Of a DNA stretch of 64,000 bases, positions 50,661 through 59,685 are shown in pieces. Made by a program: the position numbers and the translations under genes. A model generated the notes under the pieces. It did no database searches. It was not told the origin of the DNA and was given only the letters and a program-made list of their open reading frames with translations. Source of the stretch: JABAAI01 sp965242745 (GTDB lineage Bacteria > Spirochaetota > Leptospiria > Leptospirales > Leptonemataceae); NCBI GenBank assembly GCA_965242745.1, contig CBDETG010000096.1, positions 1 through 64,000 on the forward strand, given 5' to 3'. How positions within the stretch are numbered: position 1 is the stretch's first letter; every line of letters begins with the position of its first letter.

Positions 50661-52148
50661 TTAGTGAAATTTTTCATCCAGCTCCTTTTTGATTACTGGG
50701 GCAATTTCTGAGAGCTCTGCCTCCAAAGAAGCTGGTCCTACTACTACAATGTATAAGTCGTCTTGCTTCCAGTATGTGGAAGCTGCGCGTTCTAAGTCTG
50801 CTAAACTTTGTTTTTGGAGACGCAGGGGGAATTGTTCTAAATAGCGCGGCGGCATATTATGCAGACGGAAACGCACTTCTTCACTTAGAATTTTGTAACT
50901 TTTATCAAATTGAAATACAAGGGCATGCAAAATAGACTTTTTTGCCAAAGCCAGCTCCGCCGGCCTAATCTTTCTGGCAGACTGTATTTGTTCTAATAAC
51001 ATAGCAAGAGCAGAAGCCGCCTTAGCGTTTTTTGTGCCGCAGCCAGCTTGGAACAATGCGTCGTCTGAGCCAAAGCGGTTGTAAGAGTAAGCATAGTAGG
51101 CTAAGCCCTCCTCTACTCGTATTTTGCGCACAAGGCGCGAATTAAAAGAGCTGCCTCCTAGGACATGGTTTGCAAGTTGTAAAGCATAGAAGTCCTGATG
51201 ATTATGGGGAGGGAGGTAGGCGCCTACACGGATTGCGCTCTGTGCGCTTTGCTTTTCTACAAGCACGATTTTATTTCGATAGAAGGCATTAGCTGCACGC
51301 AGCTTTGCAAGATCAAAAACTTCTTTCCCCTGCCTGCCTGCCTGCTTTGCCGCTTTGCTGCTTATGTGCGCCTTGTGGAGAGCGTGCAGGAAAGCGCTAA
51401 GAGACTCCTCTATTTCTGAAGCATATCTGGAAAAATCGCCTGATACGGTTACAAAGGCTCCTTCTGGATTGATACGCGCTTGGAGCTCCTTTTTGATCTC
51501 CTGCACGCTGAGTTTTGCAGCGTCTTCTTTACGCAAAAAATAGCCGCGCCGCAAAGTTGGATACATAAGCTCCTGCAGGCGCCGGGCAGCTATAGCAGAG
51601 GGCTTTTCATTGCGTGCTCTTATCTTTACAAGCAGGGCGTTTTTAATATCTTTCAGCTTGCTTTCTGGCAGAGCAGGCTTTAGCATAAGCTCTTTTAGCA
51701 TCTGCCATGCCTGAGGGAAATAAGGCGACAATACCTGCAGGTGGAGTGACCAGCTGTCTTGGGCGCTGGCAAACTGGAGGCTTGCGCCTATTTCTGATAA
51801 AGCAGCGCTAAAGGCAGAGCCCTTTTGTTTTGCAGTACCGCCTTCTAAGAGCAAAGCCAAGGAAGCCTGCAGGATGCCTGCTCTGGCTAAGGCCTCATGC
51901 TTGGTACCGCCTTGAAAGTACATACTCAGCCTTATCAGAGGCAGGTCTGAGTCTACAAGACTAAAAAGCTGCGCCTGATAGGGCAGGTCCTGCTTGTGAA
52001 ATTTGGGTATGCTAAAGGACAAAGGAGCAAGGTCTAAGCCCTGTAGTATGGAGGAATGGCTTGGGGTCTTTTGCGCCTCAGCTTGCAAAAAGGGAAGATA
52101 AGCAAGGCAGGCAAAAAGCAAGGTGAGGGAATAAAAAAAAAGGCGCAT
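50661..52148 (-). CDS. M16 peptidase family protein without the zinc motif
   Basis: An exported protein of 495 aa with a signal peptide (about residues 1-24) and two M16-like halves. In the first half the active-site region reads AGILQASLALLLEGGT instead of the H-x-x-E-H helix, so it should not bind zinc. The second half has 'YALQLANHVLGGSSFNSRLV' and 'IRVEEGLAYYAYS', typical of the M16 substrate-gripping domain. Inactive M16 subunits usually pair with an active one, often encoded next door; none is adjacent here. Confidence 0.75.
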   Translation of the reverse strand: MRLFFYSLTLLFACLAYLPFLQAEAQKTPSHSSILQGLDLAPLSFSIPKFHKQDLPYQAQLFSLVDSDLPLIRLSMYFQGGTKHEALARAGILQASLALLLEGGTAKQKGSAFSAALSEIGASLQFASAQDSWSLHLQVLSPYFPQAWQMLKELMLKPALPESKLKDIKNALLVKIRARNEKPSAIAARRLQELMYPTLRRGYFLRKEDAAKLSVQEIKKELQARINPEGAFVTVSGDFSRYASEIEESLSAFLHALHKAHISSKAAKQAGRQGKEVFDLAKLRAANAFYRNKIVLVEKQSAQSAIRVGAYLPPHNHQDFYALQLANHVLGGSSFNSRLVRKIRVEEGLAYYAYSYNRFGSDDALFQAGCGTKNAKAASALAMLLEQIQSARKIRPAELALAKKSILHALVFQFDKSYKILSEEVRFRLHNMPPRYLEQFPLRLQKQSLADLERAASTYWKQDDLYIVVVGPASLEAELSEIAPVIKKELDEKFH

Positions 52149-52243
52149 ATCTCACTACTACAATAGAAGCGTGTATCTTGGCAAGGAAAATCTATCTCTT
52201 CCATTACAAGATATCAAGGCTTAGAATCTTTGCATAGCCTTTT

Positions 52244-52275
52244 TGCAAAAAGTGTCCTAAAGTCAGACTGAAGGA
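52244..52275. mobile_element. Solo IS/MITE end
   Basis: GCAAAAAGTGTCCTAAAGTC, then AGACTGAAGGATC, matches the right end of the elements at 7063-7214 and 57114-57265. No partner left end is seen nearby. It lies about 60 bases upstream of the fba start and could carry part of its leader. Confidence 0.5.
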
Positions 52276-52334
52276 TCAGGCAAGCCGCAAAAAACGTATA
52301 AAAAATACTTGCAATCCAGGGGCAGGCAAGTTAT

Positions 52335-53390
52335 ATGGTACGTATTATGGCTCTGAGCTCTTACAAACAAGCTCCCAATTTGAATGAAAGCAGGCGCTTC
52401 CCGGATCATATGGATAACGCCTTAAAGCTGCTTTATATGGCCAAAGAGGGCCGCAAAGGCAATACTACGCAAGGGCGCAGTTATGCTGTCCCTGCTTTTA
52501 ATGTAACTACGATCCAGTCTATCAACGCTGCCTTTAAGGCCTTTGAGATGCTTGGCTCCAGCGGCCTTTTGGCATTTTCTAACTCTGCCTTAAAGCATTT
52601 CGGGCGGGGTGACCCCATCTTTGGCTTGGATATTGTTTCTGATTATGTGGCTCTGCTGGCTAAGCGTAGCGCAATTCGTGTGGCGACCCATTTGGATCAT
52701 GGTGATTATATTACAGATAAAGGCCGTAAAGTGGTCCAGGCTGCCGTAGAAAGATTGACTTCTGTTATGGCGGATAACTCTACGGATCATGCGCAGAAAA
52801 CCCATACGCAGCTCGAAGATAATATAGGTCTGACAAGGGAAGTCGTAAACATGGCGCATCCCTTGGGCGTCTCTGTGGAAGGGGAGCTGGGCGTGCTTGC
52901 GGGTGAAGAGGATGAAGATACGAAGTCAGAATTTTCTACTTACACGAATCCTACTGAGCTGCAAAGCTTCTTAGAAAAAACGGGCGCTTTGATGCTGGCC
53001 CCTACTATCGGTACTATGCATGGTCCTAATAAGGGGAAGCCCGGCCACAAAGTAAAATTAAACATAGAACTGGCGCAGGAGCTTTTGACGATTGCAAACA
53101 AGATAGACAAGCGCATTTGTTTTGTCATTCACGGAGCTTCCACTTTGTATCCAGAAGTCACTTCTTATGCCATAAAAATGCTCACAGAGCTTGCAGGCAG
53201 CCAGAAGGCCGCTGCGGGAATAGAAAAGTGGAACAACTTCGTAGGGACGGATTGGGAACAGGTGCAGGCTTTGATCCGATCTGGTTTTTGCAAAGTAAAC
53301 ACAGATACGGAAAACCGGCAAAGCTACCTGGCCTCACTCATAGGCGCCTTGTGTAAAGACAGCCGCGAAAATAGATATACGCTATTATGA
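52335..53390 (+). CDS. fba: Class II fructose-bisphosphate aldolase
   Basis: Zinc-dependent aldolase of glycolysis and gluconeogenesis. The N-terminal 'GRSYAVPAFNVTTIQSINA' leads to VATHLDHGDY (zinc His, about residues 117-126) and VSVEGELGVLAGEED, whose Glu and Gly-rich loop are family markers. 'IGTMHG' supplies another zinc ligand, and ICFVIHGAST the last one. The GGLG-type phosphate loop is replaced by HGAST. The length of 351 aa fits. ATGs at 52335 and 52347 are possible starts. Some class II members act on tagatose bisphosphate, which I cannot exclude. Confidence 0.88.
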   Translation: MVRIMALSSYKQAPNLNESRRFPDHMDNALKLLYMAKEGRKGNTTQGRSYAVPAFNVTTIQSINAAFKAFEMLGSSGLLAFSNSALKHFGRGDPIFGLDIVSDYVALLAKRSAIRVATHLDHGDYITDKGRKVVQAAVERLTSVMADNSTDHAQKTHTQLEDNIGLTREVVNMAHPLGVSVEGELGVLAGEEDEDTKSEFSTYTNPTELQSFLEKTGALMLAPTIGTMHGPNKGKPGHKVKLNIELAQELLTIANKIDKRICFVIHGASTLYPEVTSYAIKMLTELAGSQKAAAGIEKWNNFVGTDWEQVQALIRSGFCKVNTDTENRQSYLASLIGALCKDSRENRYTLL

Positions 53391-53514
53391 TACCATATGT
53401 ACAGAAGCGCTTACGCAAAGTTACTTGCAAAAGCTTATTATGGCGGGTAATTATGGCGTATGGCATGAGCCCAAGATAGACATTGCCCGTTTTCGCTTTC
53501 AGCTCTCTTCTACC

Positions 53515-54708
53515 CTAGAACAAGCTCTGCTCGGCGCCTAAACTTGCGCAGGGCTTTCGTTTTCGCTTTCTGTTTTGCTCGCACAAGACGAAGGTCTTGC
53601 CTTCCCAGTTTTGCACGTAATAGAGCGTTTCCTGCTTAGGGCCTTTGCGCCTGCTTTCTTCGTGCTGCAGATAGTTTGCTTCCAGCGGGACCTTGCCTCC
53701 TCCGCCCGGCAGATCCGCCATATAGCGGGGCAAAGCAATGCCTGGGTTACGGCCCCGGAGGCTCTGGAGTATCTCTATACCTTTTTTTAAGGGAACGCGA
53801 AAATGCTCACTGCCCTTTACTTCATCGCAGCGGTGCAGGTAATACGGCTGCACGCCTATTTTGAGCAGGGCAAGGAGCAGCTTTTCTTGTTTTGCTGCGC
53901 TGTCGTTGATCCCCTTGAGCAAAACAGCTTGATTGAGCACAGCTACTCCATGCATCTTCAAGAGACGCACGCTTTCTTTGGCTGCATCCGTTACTTCACA
54001 GGCATGATTAAAATGACTTACCAGCGTTAAGGGATAAGCTTTTGCAAAAATTTCAGCTAAGCCTTTGTCAATGCGCATAGGCAGAGTAACAGGCATGCGG
54101 CTATGAATGCGTATGCTGTAGAGATGCCTTATACGCCCCAAAGCTTCCAGAATATATGCCACATTCTCATTGCTCAGAGCAAGAGGGTCTCCACCAGATA
54201 AAATTACTTCCTTGATCTCTTTGTGTTCCCTAAGGTAGCGCAGCACATCTTCCCATTCGCTGCGCTTTGGGGCAGAAGAGGCATGCGAGACCTTCCGCTT
54301 GCGCGTACAAAAACGACAGTACACAGCGCAAAGATGCGTCAGATACCAAAGAGCCCGATCAGGATAGCGATGGCTAAGCCCTTTTACGGGCATAAATGAC
54401 TCCTCTGCCAGCGGGTCCCAAGCAAGGTAAGAATGATCGATACGCTCTTGAGGCGATGGGAGGATTTGCGCTATGATGGGGCAGTTTGGATTTTGCCAAT
54501 CAGCCAGCCCAAGATAATAGGGAGTAACGGCAAAACGAAAATTCTGCTGCCATGTAGCATGGGAAGCTTCCCAATTTTTCATTGCCTTCCAAAGCTTAGG
54601 ATGGATATTTGCAAAGGCTTCTTTTTTTTGCAGCCAAGCAAGCAATGCCTGGGGGCTCTGGATCTGAGAGCGCAGCTGCCAGCGCCAATCTAATTCATGC
54701 TCTGACAC
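53515..54708 (-). CDS. KamA-family radical SAM lysine 2,3-aminomutase-like protein
   Basis: A radical-SAM, PLP-dependent aminomutase. The iron-sulfur motif CAVYCRFC is at about residues 129-136 and the SAM-binding 'EVILSGGDPLAL' near residue 168. PLP lysine is expected in 'DLPGGGGKVPLE' (about residue 340). At 397 aa it has the N-terminal WRWQL region of the family. Whether it makes beta-lysine as a solute or for EF-P modification (EpmB) cannot be told; no efp or epmA lies nearby. Its start is separated from that of rarA by one base. Confidence 0.85.
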   Translation of the reverse strand: MSEHELDWRWQLRSQIQSPQALLAWLQKKEAFANIHPKLWKAMKNWEASHATWQQNFRFAVTPYYLGLADWQNPNCPIIAQILPSPQERIDHSYLAWDPLAEESFMPVKGLSHRYPDRALWYLTHLCAVYCRFCTRKRKVSHASSAPKRSEWEDVLRYLREHKEIKEVILSGGDPLALSNENVAYILEALGRIRHLYSIRIHSRMPVTLPMRIDKGLAEIFAKAYPLTLVSHFNHACEVTDAAKESVRLLKMHGVAVLNQAVLLKGINDSAAKQEKLLLALLKIGVQPYYLHRCDEVKGSEHFRVPLKKGIEILQSLRGRNPGIALPRYMADLPGGGGKVPLEANYLQHEESRRKGPKQETLYYVQNWEGKTFVLCEQNRKRKRKPCASLGAEQSLF

Positions 54709-54709
54709 T

Positions 54710-56035
54710 ATGGAAACATTCTTTCCCCAAAACCTTCATCGGGGCTCTGGTCCTCTTGCTGCCCGCATGCGCCCTTCTCATTTTGCAGAATTTGCGGGAC
54801 AAAAAGAGCTCTTAGCGAAGCTTGCAGAAGCAAAACTCCACTCCATGCTTTTGTATGGACCGCCTGGTTGTGGCAAAAGCAGCCTTGCTCTCCTGCTTTT
54901 GCAAAAAGCAAAGCATGCCCCATCTAGCCTCTCTGCCATAAGCACAAATGTCAAGGAAATTCGCAGCATCATAGAAGAGGGCAAAAGACTCTTTCTTGAG
55001 GGAGGGGAGGGGCTTGTTCTTTTTTTAGACGAGATACACCGATTTTCTCGCAGCCAGCAGGACAGCTTGCTTGCTGGCGTGGAGGAAGGCTGGATTATTT
55101 TGATAGGCGCAAGCACGGAACATCCAGGTTTTGAAATTACCGCCCCCTTGCTCTCTCGTATCAAAGTTTATGAGCTCAAGCCCTTAGGTGAAGCTGAGTT
55201 GGAATGGATACTCAAGCATAGTTTGGAAAAAGACCCGGAAATCTCTTCGTATCATTTGGAAGAAGGCGCAAAAAAACTTTTACTGGAAAGCTCCGGAGGC
55301 GATGCCCGGAAAATGCTGAGGAACTTGGAGCTTGCAGCTTCCCTTGCCCAAATGGAGCAGAACAAGGCGCCGGTAAGGGATGCAGAAAAGCCATATACTG
55401 TCAGCCATGAAATCATAGCGCAGCTTGTATCTGGAGAGCAGCGCCTCTATGAAAAAAAGGGGAGCTCGCGCTATGATTGTATCAGCGCTTTTATCAAAAG
55501 CCTGCGCGGCTCAGACCCTGATGCAGCCCTCTTATATATGGCAGCCATGCTTGATGGTGGTGAGGACCCCCTTTTTATTGCGCGCAGAATGCTCATTTTT
55601 GCTGCAGAAGACATAGGGAACGCCTCCCCCACAGCTTTGCAGCTTGCCACTTCCACTTTTATGGCAGTAGAACGCATAGGCCTGCCAGAAGGACGTATCC
55701 CGCTGGGACAATGCGCCTTATTTTTAGCAGCTTCGCCCAAAAGCAATGCTTCCTATCTGGCTATAGACGCAGCCCTTGCAGCCGTAAAAGGACGAGCTCT
55801 CCATGTGCCTCCCTATCTCTGCAATGCCCCCACCAGCCTGCACAAAAAAGAAGGCAAAGGGCAGGCCTACCGTTATCCGCATAATTTTAGAGATCACTTC
55901 ATACACGAAGAGTACCTGCCAAAAGCTTTTCAAAAAGCGCAGTTCTATCACCCAAGCATGCAGGGCAAGGAAGCTCATATCCAGGCAAGGCTTGCAAAAT
56001 TATGGCCCATGCGCAGCTACAAAGCTCCAGAATGA
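54710..56035 (+). CDS. rarA: Replication-associated recombination protein RarA (MgsA)
   Basis: AAA+ clamp-loader-like ATPase acting at stalled forks. It begins 'PLAARMRPSHFAEFAGQKEL', normal for the family, so the ATG at 54710 is needed. GPPGCGKSS (Walker A) is at about residues 49-57, LFLDEIHRF (Walker B) near residue 105, and IGASTEHPGFE (sensor 1) near residue 134. 'SRYDCISAFIKSLRGSDPDA' and 'RRMLIFAAEDIGNASPTALQ' mark the C-terminal tetramerisation domain. The length of 441 aa is normal. Confidence 0.95.
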   Translation: METFFPQNLHRGSGPLAARMRPSHFAEFAGQKELLAKLAEAKLHSMLLYGPPGCGKSSLALLLLQKAKHAPSSLSAISTNVKEIRSIIEEGKRLFLEGGEGLVLFLDEIHRFSRSQQDSLLAGVEEGWIILIGASTEHPGFEITAPLLSRIKVYELKPLGEAELEWILKHSLEKDPEISSYHLEEGAKKLLLESSGGDARKMLRNLELAASLAQMEQNKAPVRDAEKPYTVSHEIIAQLVSGEQRLYEKKGSSRYDCISAFIKSLRGSDPDAALLYMAAMLDGGEDPLFIARRMLIFAAEDIGNASPTALQLATSTFMAVERIGLPEGRIPLGQCALFLAASPKSNASYLAIDAALAAVKGRALHVPPYLCNAPTSLHKKEGKGQAYRYPHNFRDHFIHEEYLPKAFQKAQFYHPSMQGKEAHIQARLAKLWPMRSYKAPE

Positions 56036-56056
56036 TCTTTTGCTTAGTTCTATGCT

Positions 56057-56497
56057 TTAGCCTGCTTTTTTTACTGCTTTATGAAAATGCGCTTCAAGCC
56101 AGTCTACAAAATTGAGGGGATATTGGAAAAAGAATAGGAGCAGTCTTGGCAATGCCTTAGACCATGCTTTATAGATGCCTACAAAAGATAAAAAGAGATA
56201 AGCGAAAGTCCAGAATATTTGCAGCAGGAAAATCGCATACTCGATGTGCTGATTATATTCGCTATGGCTAACAACAAAAGCAAGCCACCGCAAAAGCAAA
56301 GAGAAAAGCGTAGCAAGACCAAAAAGTATAAAGATACCTAAAGCATAGCGTGCTATCTCCAATGCGCTCTTTTCTTTCTCCCAATATAAAGCGGGAAGCC
56401 ATTGCAAAAAGAGGGGGGCGCTGTAAAAGCTTTTGCGCAGTCTCAGAAAAAAAGGATACGCAAAGCTTTGAGAAAAGTCTTCTGATGCCTTTTGCAT
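56057..56497 (-). CDS. Hypothetical multi-helix membrane protein
   Basis: A 146-residue protein with about three hydrophobic helices (about residues 49-70, 84-108 and a shorter one near 118-130) and aromatic-rich linkers. I recognise no motif. The adjacent ORF at 56566-57030 has similar size and topology and is on the same strand, so the two may be a functional pair or distant paralogues. It converges with rarA. Confidence 0.5.
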   Translation of the reverse strand: MQKASEDFSQSFAYPFFLRLRKSFYSAPLFLQWLPALYWEKEKSALEIARYALGIFILFGLATLFSLLLRWLAFVVSHSEYNQHIEYAIFLLQIFWTFAYLFLSFVGIYKAWSKALPRLLLFFFQYPLNFVDWLEAHFHKAVKKAG

Positions 56498-56565
56498 ATA
56501 AAAGGAAGAACAATGAAGGCAGACTACTCTTTGGCTCTTAGCTTTTAAGAATTGGGCGCAGATCC

Positions 56566-57030
56566 CTATTCTGCGTTTTTGTTAGTCGATAAAGCCTCTC
56601 TTAGATTTTTAAGAAACTGGGTACACATTCCTATAATCTTTGCCAGGTACGGCACAGGCCAAAATCTACCTAAAAAAGCCTGGTAAGCGCAGGTTCCAGA
56701 AGCGATCAGGAAACTAAAAAGGCCAAGCAACCAGATCGTTCTCGATAGAGGGTGCAGGATATGGCCAGGGCCAAAGACCCATGTGCTGATAGGAAAAGAT
56801 TCTAATAACCATATGAGACAGTAAAGGGAGATAATAAGTAAGTTTAGCTGCACAGATTGCTTTCTGTGAGATAGGAGGTGCTCTTTATCTTTCTTCAGGA
56901 AGAAGGAGTAAAGCCATCCAAAGAGAGGTATATATATACACGCAGCCTGCACATCTCCTGCGCTGGACTTCAGCTTTTCTTGCACAACATGCCTGACTTG
57001 CTCTTGTATTTTACGTATTCTCTCTGACAT
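56566..57030 (-). CDS. Hypothetical membrane protein, DUF4870-like
   Basis: A 154-residue protein with a charged N-terminal helix (about residues 1-25), then 'AACIYIPLFGWLYSFFLKKD' and 'HRKQSVQLNLLIISLY', a pattern of a helix with a KKD turn and an H-x-K/R-Q segment as seen in DUF4870/Tic20-like small membrane proteins. Two further helices follow. It is 68 bases upstream of the other membrane ORF on the same strand. The role is unknown. Confidence 0.55.
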   Translation of the reverse strand: MSERIRKIQEQVRHVVQEKLKSSAGDVQAACIYIPLFGWLYSFFLKKDKEHLLSHRKQSVQLNLLIISLYCLIWLLESFPISTWVFGPGHILHPLSRTIWLLGLFSFLIASGTCAYQAFLGRFWPVPYLAKIIGMCTQFLKNLREALSTNKNAE

Positions 57031-57113
57031 AACTTTTTCAAGTCTACTTTTCTAAGGCCACTTTCTGTACTTCCAAAATAAAGGGAAGCAATTTTTAGGT
57101 TTTTTTTCAGCGT

Positions 57114-57265
57114 GCCAACTTGATCAGACTAGAACAAAATCATGCAAAAATGATGTAGCGCTTAGAAGGCGAAAGCTAAATGCAATTCTATGATGCACAG
57201 GATGGAAAGAGCAGCCGGGAAGTTGAGAGTCAGCCTTGCTACAAGTGTCCTAGTCAGACTGAAGG
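57114..57265. mobile_element. MITE-like / internally deleted IS remnant, copy B
   Basis: Same ends as copy A (7063-7214): left GCCAACTTGATCAGACTAGA with ACAAAATCATGCAAAAATG, right CAAGTGTCCTAGTCAGACTG. The interior has diverged. Its right end contains the stop codon of the adjacent nuclease-like gene. Confidence 0.6.
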
Positions 57266-57928
57266 AGCACGAGCCCGCCCCTCATTCTCTAAAAACCAAA
57301 ATTTACCTTTCTGTATCCAGACAAAATGATAATACTTTTTTAGGATTATATTTACTTCCTTCCCGCCGACAGGCGTTTCCCAAGTGCCGGGCCTTACTTT
57401 CGCACCGTGAGAAATATCATAATCCCAACATTTAGCATCTTTTTTAGAAGGATTAACCAGTCTATTGAGATCGTTCATGACAAGAGCAATGCCATGATTA
57501 TAGTTAGCTTGTTTACAATAGTTTTCAAGCAATGCTAAATCTTCATAGACATCTTTCATAAAAATATTACCAGCGCCTCGTTTACCGCCTGATGAGGCGT
57601 ATTCACGATAGCATTTCATTTCAACTGCAATTTTATATTCTTCACTTCCCTTTGAGCCAACAAGAATCAAGTCAATCTCCCTCATCTTATTGTTAATTTT
57701 TTCCCCTCTTTCAAGCGCAATATTTGCATATTCATCTTTAGCATAACAGAGCAGGAAAATAACATGTTGTAAGATATAAGCATAGTGCAGCTGCATAGAA
57801 GCTTCTTTATTGATCTCAATAAGACCTGTAGCTACTTTTTCAGAGAAAATTTTCCACGCAAGTGAAACACTACTTCGCAATCGTTCTTTAAAATCACTTG
57901 ATATGAATTTATTTAAAACTTCACTCAT
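57254..57928 (-). CDS. Putative PD-(D/E)XK-like endonuclease
   Basis: A 224-residue protein, visibly more AT-rich than its neighbours. 'NNKMREIDLILVG' (Asp near residue 84) followed by KIAVEMKCYR (E-x-K near residue 104) and a helix with MKDVYEDLALLENY is the arrangement of the PD-(D/E)XK nuclease core. This suggests an orphan restriction-type enzyme. No methyltransferase partner is nearby. The last residues (about RARAPSV) and the stop are in the right end of the MITE-like element, so the natural C-terminus was probably replaced. Confidence 0.5.
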   Translation of the reverse strand: MSEVLNKFISSDFKERLRSSVSLAWKIFSEKVATGLIEINKEASMQLHYAYILQHVIFLLCYAKDEYANIALERGEKINNKMREIDLILVGSKGSEEYKIAVEMKCYREYASSGGKRGAGNIFMKDVYEDLALLENYCKQANYNHGIALVMNDLNRLVNPSKKDAKCWDYDISHGAKVRPGTWETPVGGKEVNIILKKYYHFVWIQKGKFWFLENEGRARAPSV

Positions 57929-58095
57929 GGCAGGAGAGTATCGAAAGATTTCATTATACTGTCAACTTCCATTTATGACACATGGACAAAATTATGCTTG
58001 CTTATAGAAATATATTCTGTTAGAGTGCAAAAGATCTATCTTAGAGTCATTCCTATGTCCCCCTGCTTGGCTCTATAGCATCGCTTCCTACGGGC

Positions 58096-58797
58096 TTGGC
58101 AGCATCTATGAACAATACTCTACAGACGAAAAGAAATAATGACAACCCGCTGAATATGGGCGTATGCGCTATATGCGAATTGGAAGAAAAGCTGAAGTCC
58201 TTTCGCCTTATGAATCAGTCTTCTGTGAAAAAACGTTATCTTTTGGCGAGGGAAAGCTTGGCAAGCCCGGAGGGTAAGCCTATCCTAAAAAAGGGTATGG
58301 AAATAGATTTGCCTTCTGCGCTCCTGCTAAAACGTTATTATGATAAGGACCAATATGTCAAAACATTCCAGCCGGATGAAGGCATTGCGATTGTATCAGA
58401 CATGTCACATCCGCAGGGGATTTCCTTTACTATGGACATTGTAACGCAGATTCTCAATGTAGGGGGGGGCGTTTATGAAGGCTTTACGGAAAGGGTGGAT
58501 TCTTTTGGCGAGTTTTTGGATCTCCTCAAAAAAGTGCTTTTCCCGCGGGTGATCCTTATAGGCTATCTTTCTCCAGATCGCATAGAGGTGGAGAAGATCA
58601 ATTTTGTGCGGGCGCGTCGTGTAGATCAATTTATTCGTGTTATTGAAATGACGCACAGTGTCTATAAAAAGGAGCCCTATTTCCCGAAGATTCCCCAGCT
58701 TCAGATAGACCCGGAGGACCCTCGTGCGTGGGGAAGGCTTATTTTGGAAGTAGTAAAAGTTTATACACAGCCCTATTTTTTAGAAGCCATGGAATGA
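58096..58797 (+). CDS. Hypothetical protein
   Basis: A 233-residue soluble protein. After a low-complexity start (Asn-rich, about residues 1-20), residues 35-75 read as a compact 'GKPILKKGMEIDLPSALLLK' module, and the rest alternates strands and helices ('FLDLLKKVLFPRVILIGYLS'). I recognise no family. The later ATG at residue 5 or the Met in NPLNMG could be the start. It is followed 100 bases later by a DedA gene. Confidence 0.5.
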   Translation: MAASMNNTLQTKRNNDNPLNMGVCAICELEEKLKSFRLMNQSSVKKRYLLARESLASPEGKPILKKGMEIDLPSALLLKRYYDKDQYVKTFQPDEGIAIVSDMSHPQGISFTMDIVTQILNVGGGVYEGFTERVDSFGEFLDLLKKVLFPRVILIGYLSPDRIEVEKINFVRARRVDQFIRVIEMTHSVYKKEPYFPKIPQLQIDPEDPRAWGRLILEVVKVYTQPYFLEAME

Positions 58798-58898
58798 AAG
58801 CATTAAGCGTATTTGTATACCAGGCAGGGGCAGATGCGCTATGGAAACAAAGAAGGATGGAATAAATAAAGTACGATTGAGATCAGGAATGGAGCGCT

Positions 58899-59555
58899 GT
58901 GGAAATAGAACATTGGCAGAGTATACTGGAGGATATCCCTGCTTGGGCTTTGTATGTCTTTCTTGCTTTTTCGGCATTAGTTGAAAACCTCTTCCCTCCT
59001 TGGCCCGGAGATACGATGACTGTGCTTGGCGGCGTTCTGGCAGCCCAGGGCCGGGGGAATATTTATCTTTGTTTTCTGAGCGTTTTCTTAGGCAATATAG
59101 CGGGCGCTTGCTTTATGTACTGGGCCGGCAGGCCCATGATTCTTTTTTTGCAAAAAGTCTATCACGCCAAGGGCAAGGCCCATGTTTTTTGGGGCTTCTT
59201 GCTGCGCCCATTATGTGAGAGCGAGGAGCTGGAAAAAACGAAGGAACGTTTCCGTAAATGGGGTCTGCTTTTTGTGCTTTTTTCCCGCTTCTCAGCCGGG
59301 ATACGTTTTTTTGTTAGTATTATTGCCGGTATGACCTCCCTGCCTTTTCTTTCCTTTTTGCTTGCCTTTAGCGCTGGTCTCTTTTTATGGAATGTGCCTT
59401 TGTTGTGGGGGGGCTTAGTTTTGGGAGCAAACTGGACTCAATTCATAAGCTGGTTGAAGCTCTATAATGGTCTTGTTCTTGCGCTCTTACTATGTTTGGG
59501 AGCATTTGTGATCTACTGGAAGTTTCGGGCCTCGAAAAAACAAAAGAGCGCATAA
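58899..59555 (+). CDS. DedA-family membrane protein
   Basis: A DedA/SNARE-associated (VTT domain) protein of 218 aa, implicated in undecaprenyl-phosphate or phospholipid flipping. 'FLAFSALVENLFPPWPGD' (about residues 22-39) has the E-N-x-x-P-x-x-P-G motif, and 'SRFSAGIRFFVSIIAGM' (about residues 130-146) the re-entrant F/S-R-F-x-x-G-x-R. Four or five membrane helices are expected. The start is GTG 58899 with GGAG upstream. Confidence 0.88.
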   Translation: MEIEHWQSILEDIPAWALYVFLAFSALVENLFPPWPGDTMTVLGGVLAAQGRGNIYLCFLSVFLGNIAGACFMYWAGRPMILFLQKVYHAKGKAHVFWGFLLRPLCESEELEKTKERFRKWGLLFVLFSRFSAGIRFFVSIIAGMTSLPFLSFLLAFSAGLFLWNVPLLWGGLVLGANWTQFISWLKLYNGLVLALLLCLGAFVIYWKFRASKKQKSA

Positions 59556-59685
59556 CTCAGACATTCTTGACAGTTCTAAGGAAACAAGGCTTCTTGTGCC
59601 GCAAGGGCTTAGTTGGGATGGGCTCTTAGCCTGACATTACCTGCAGCGCTGGGGCCTCAGGCCTTCGTGCTTGGCTCACTAGGAA

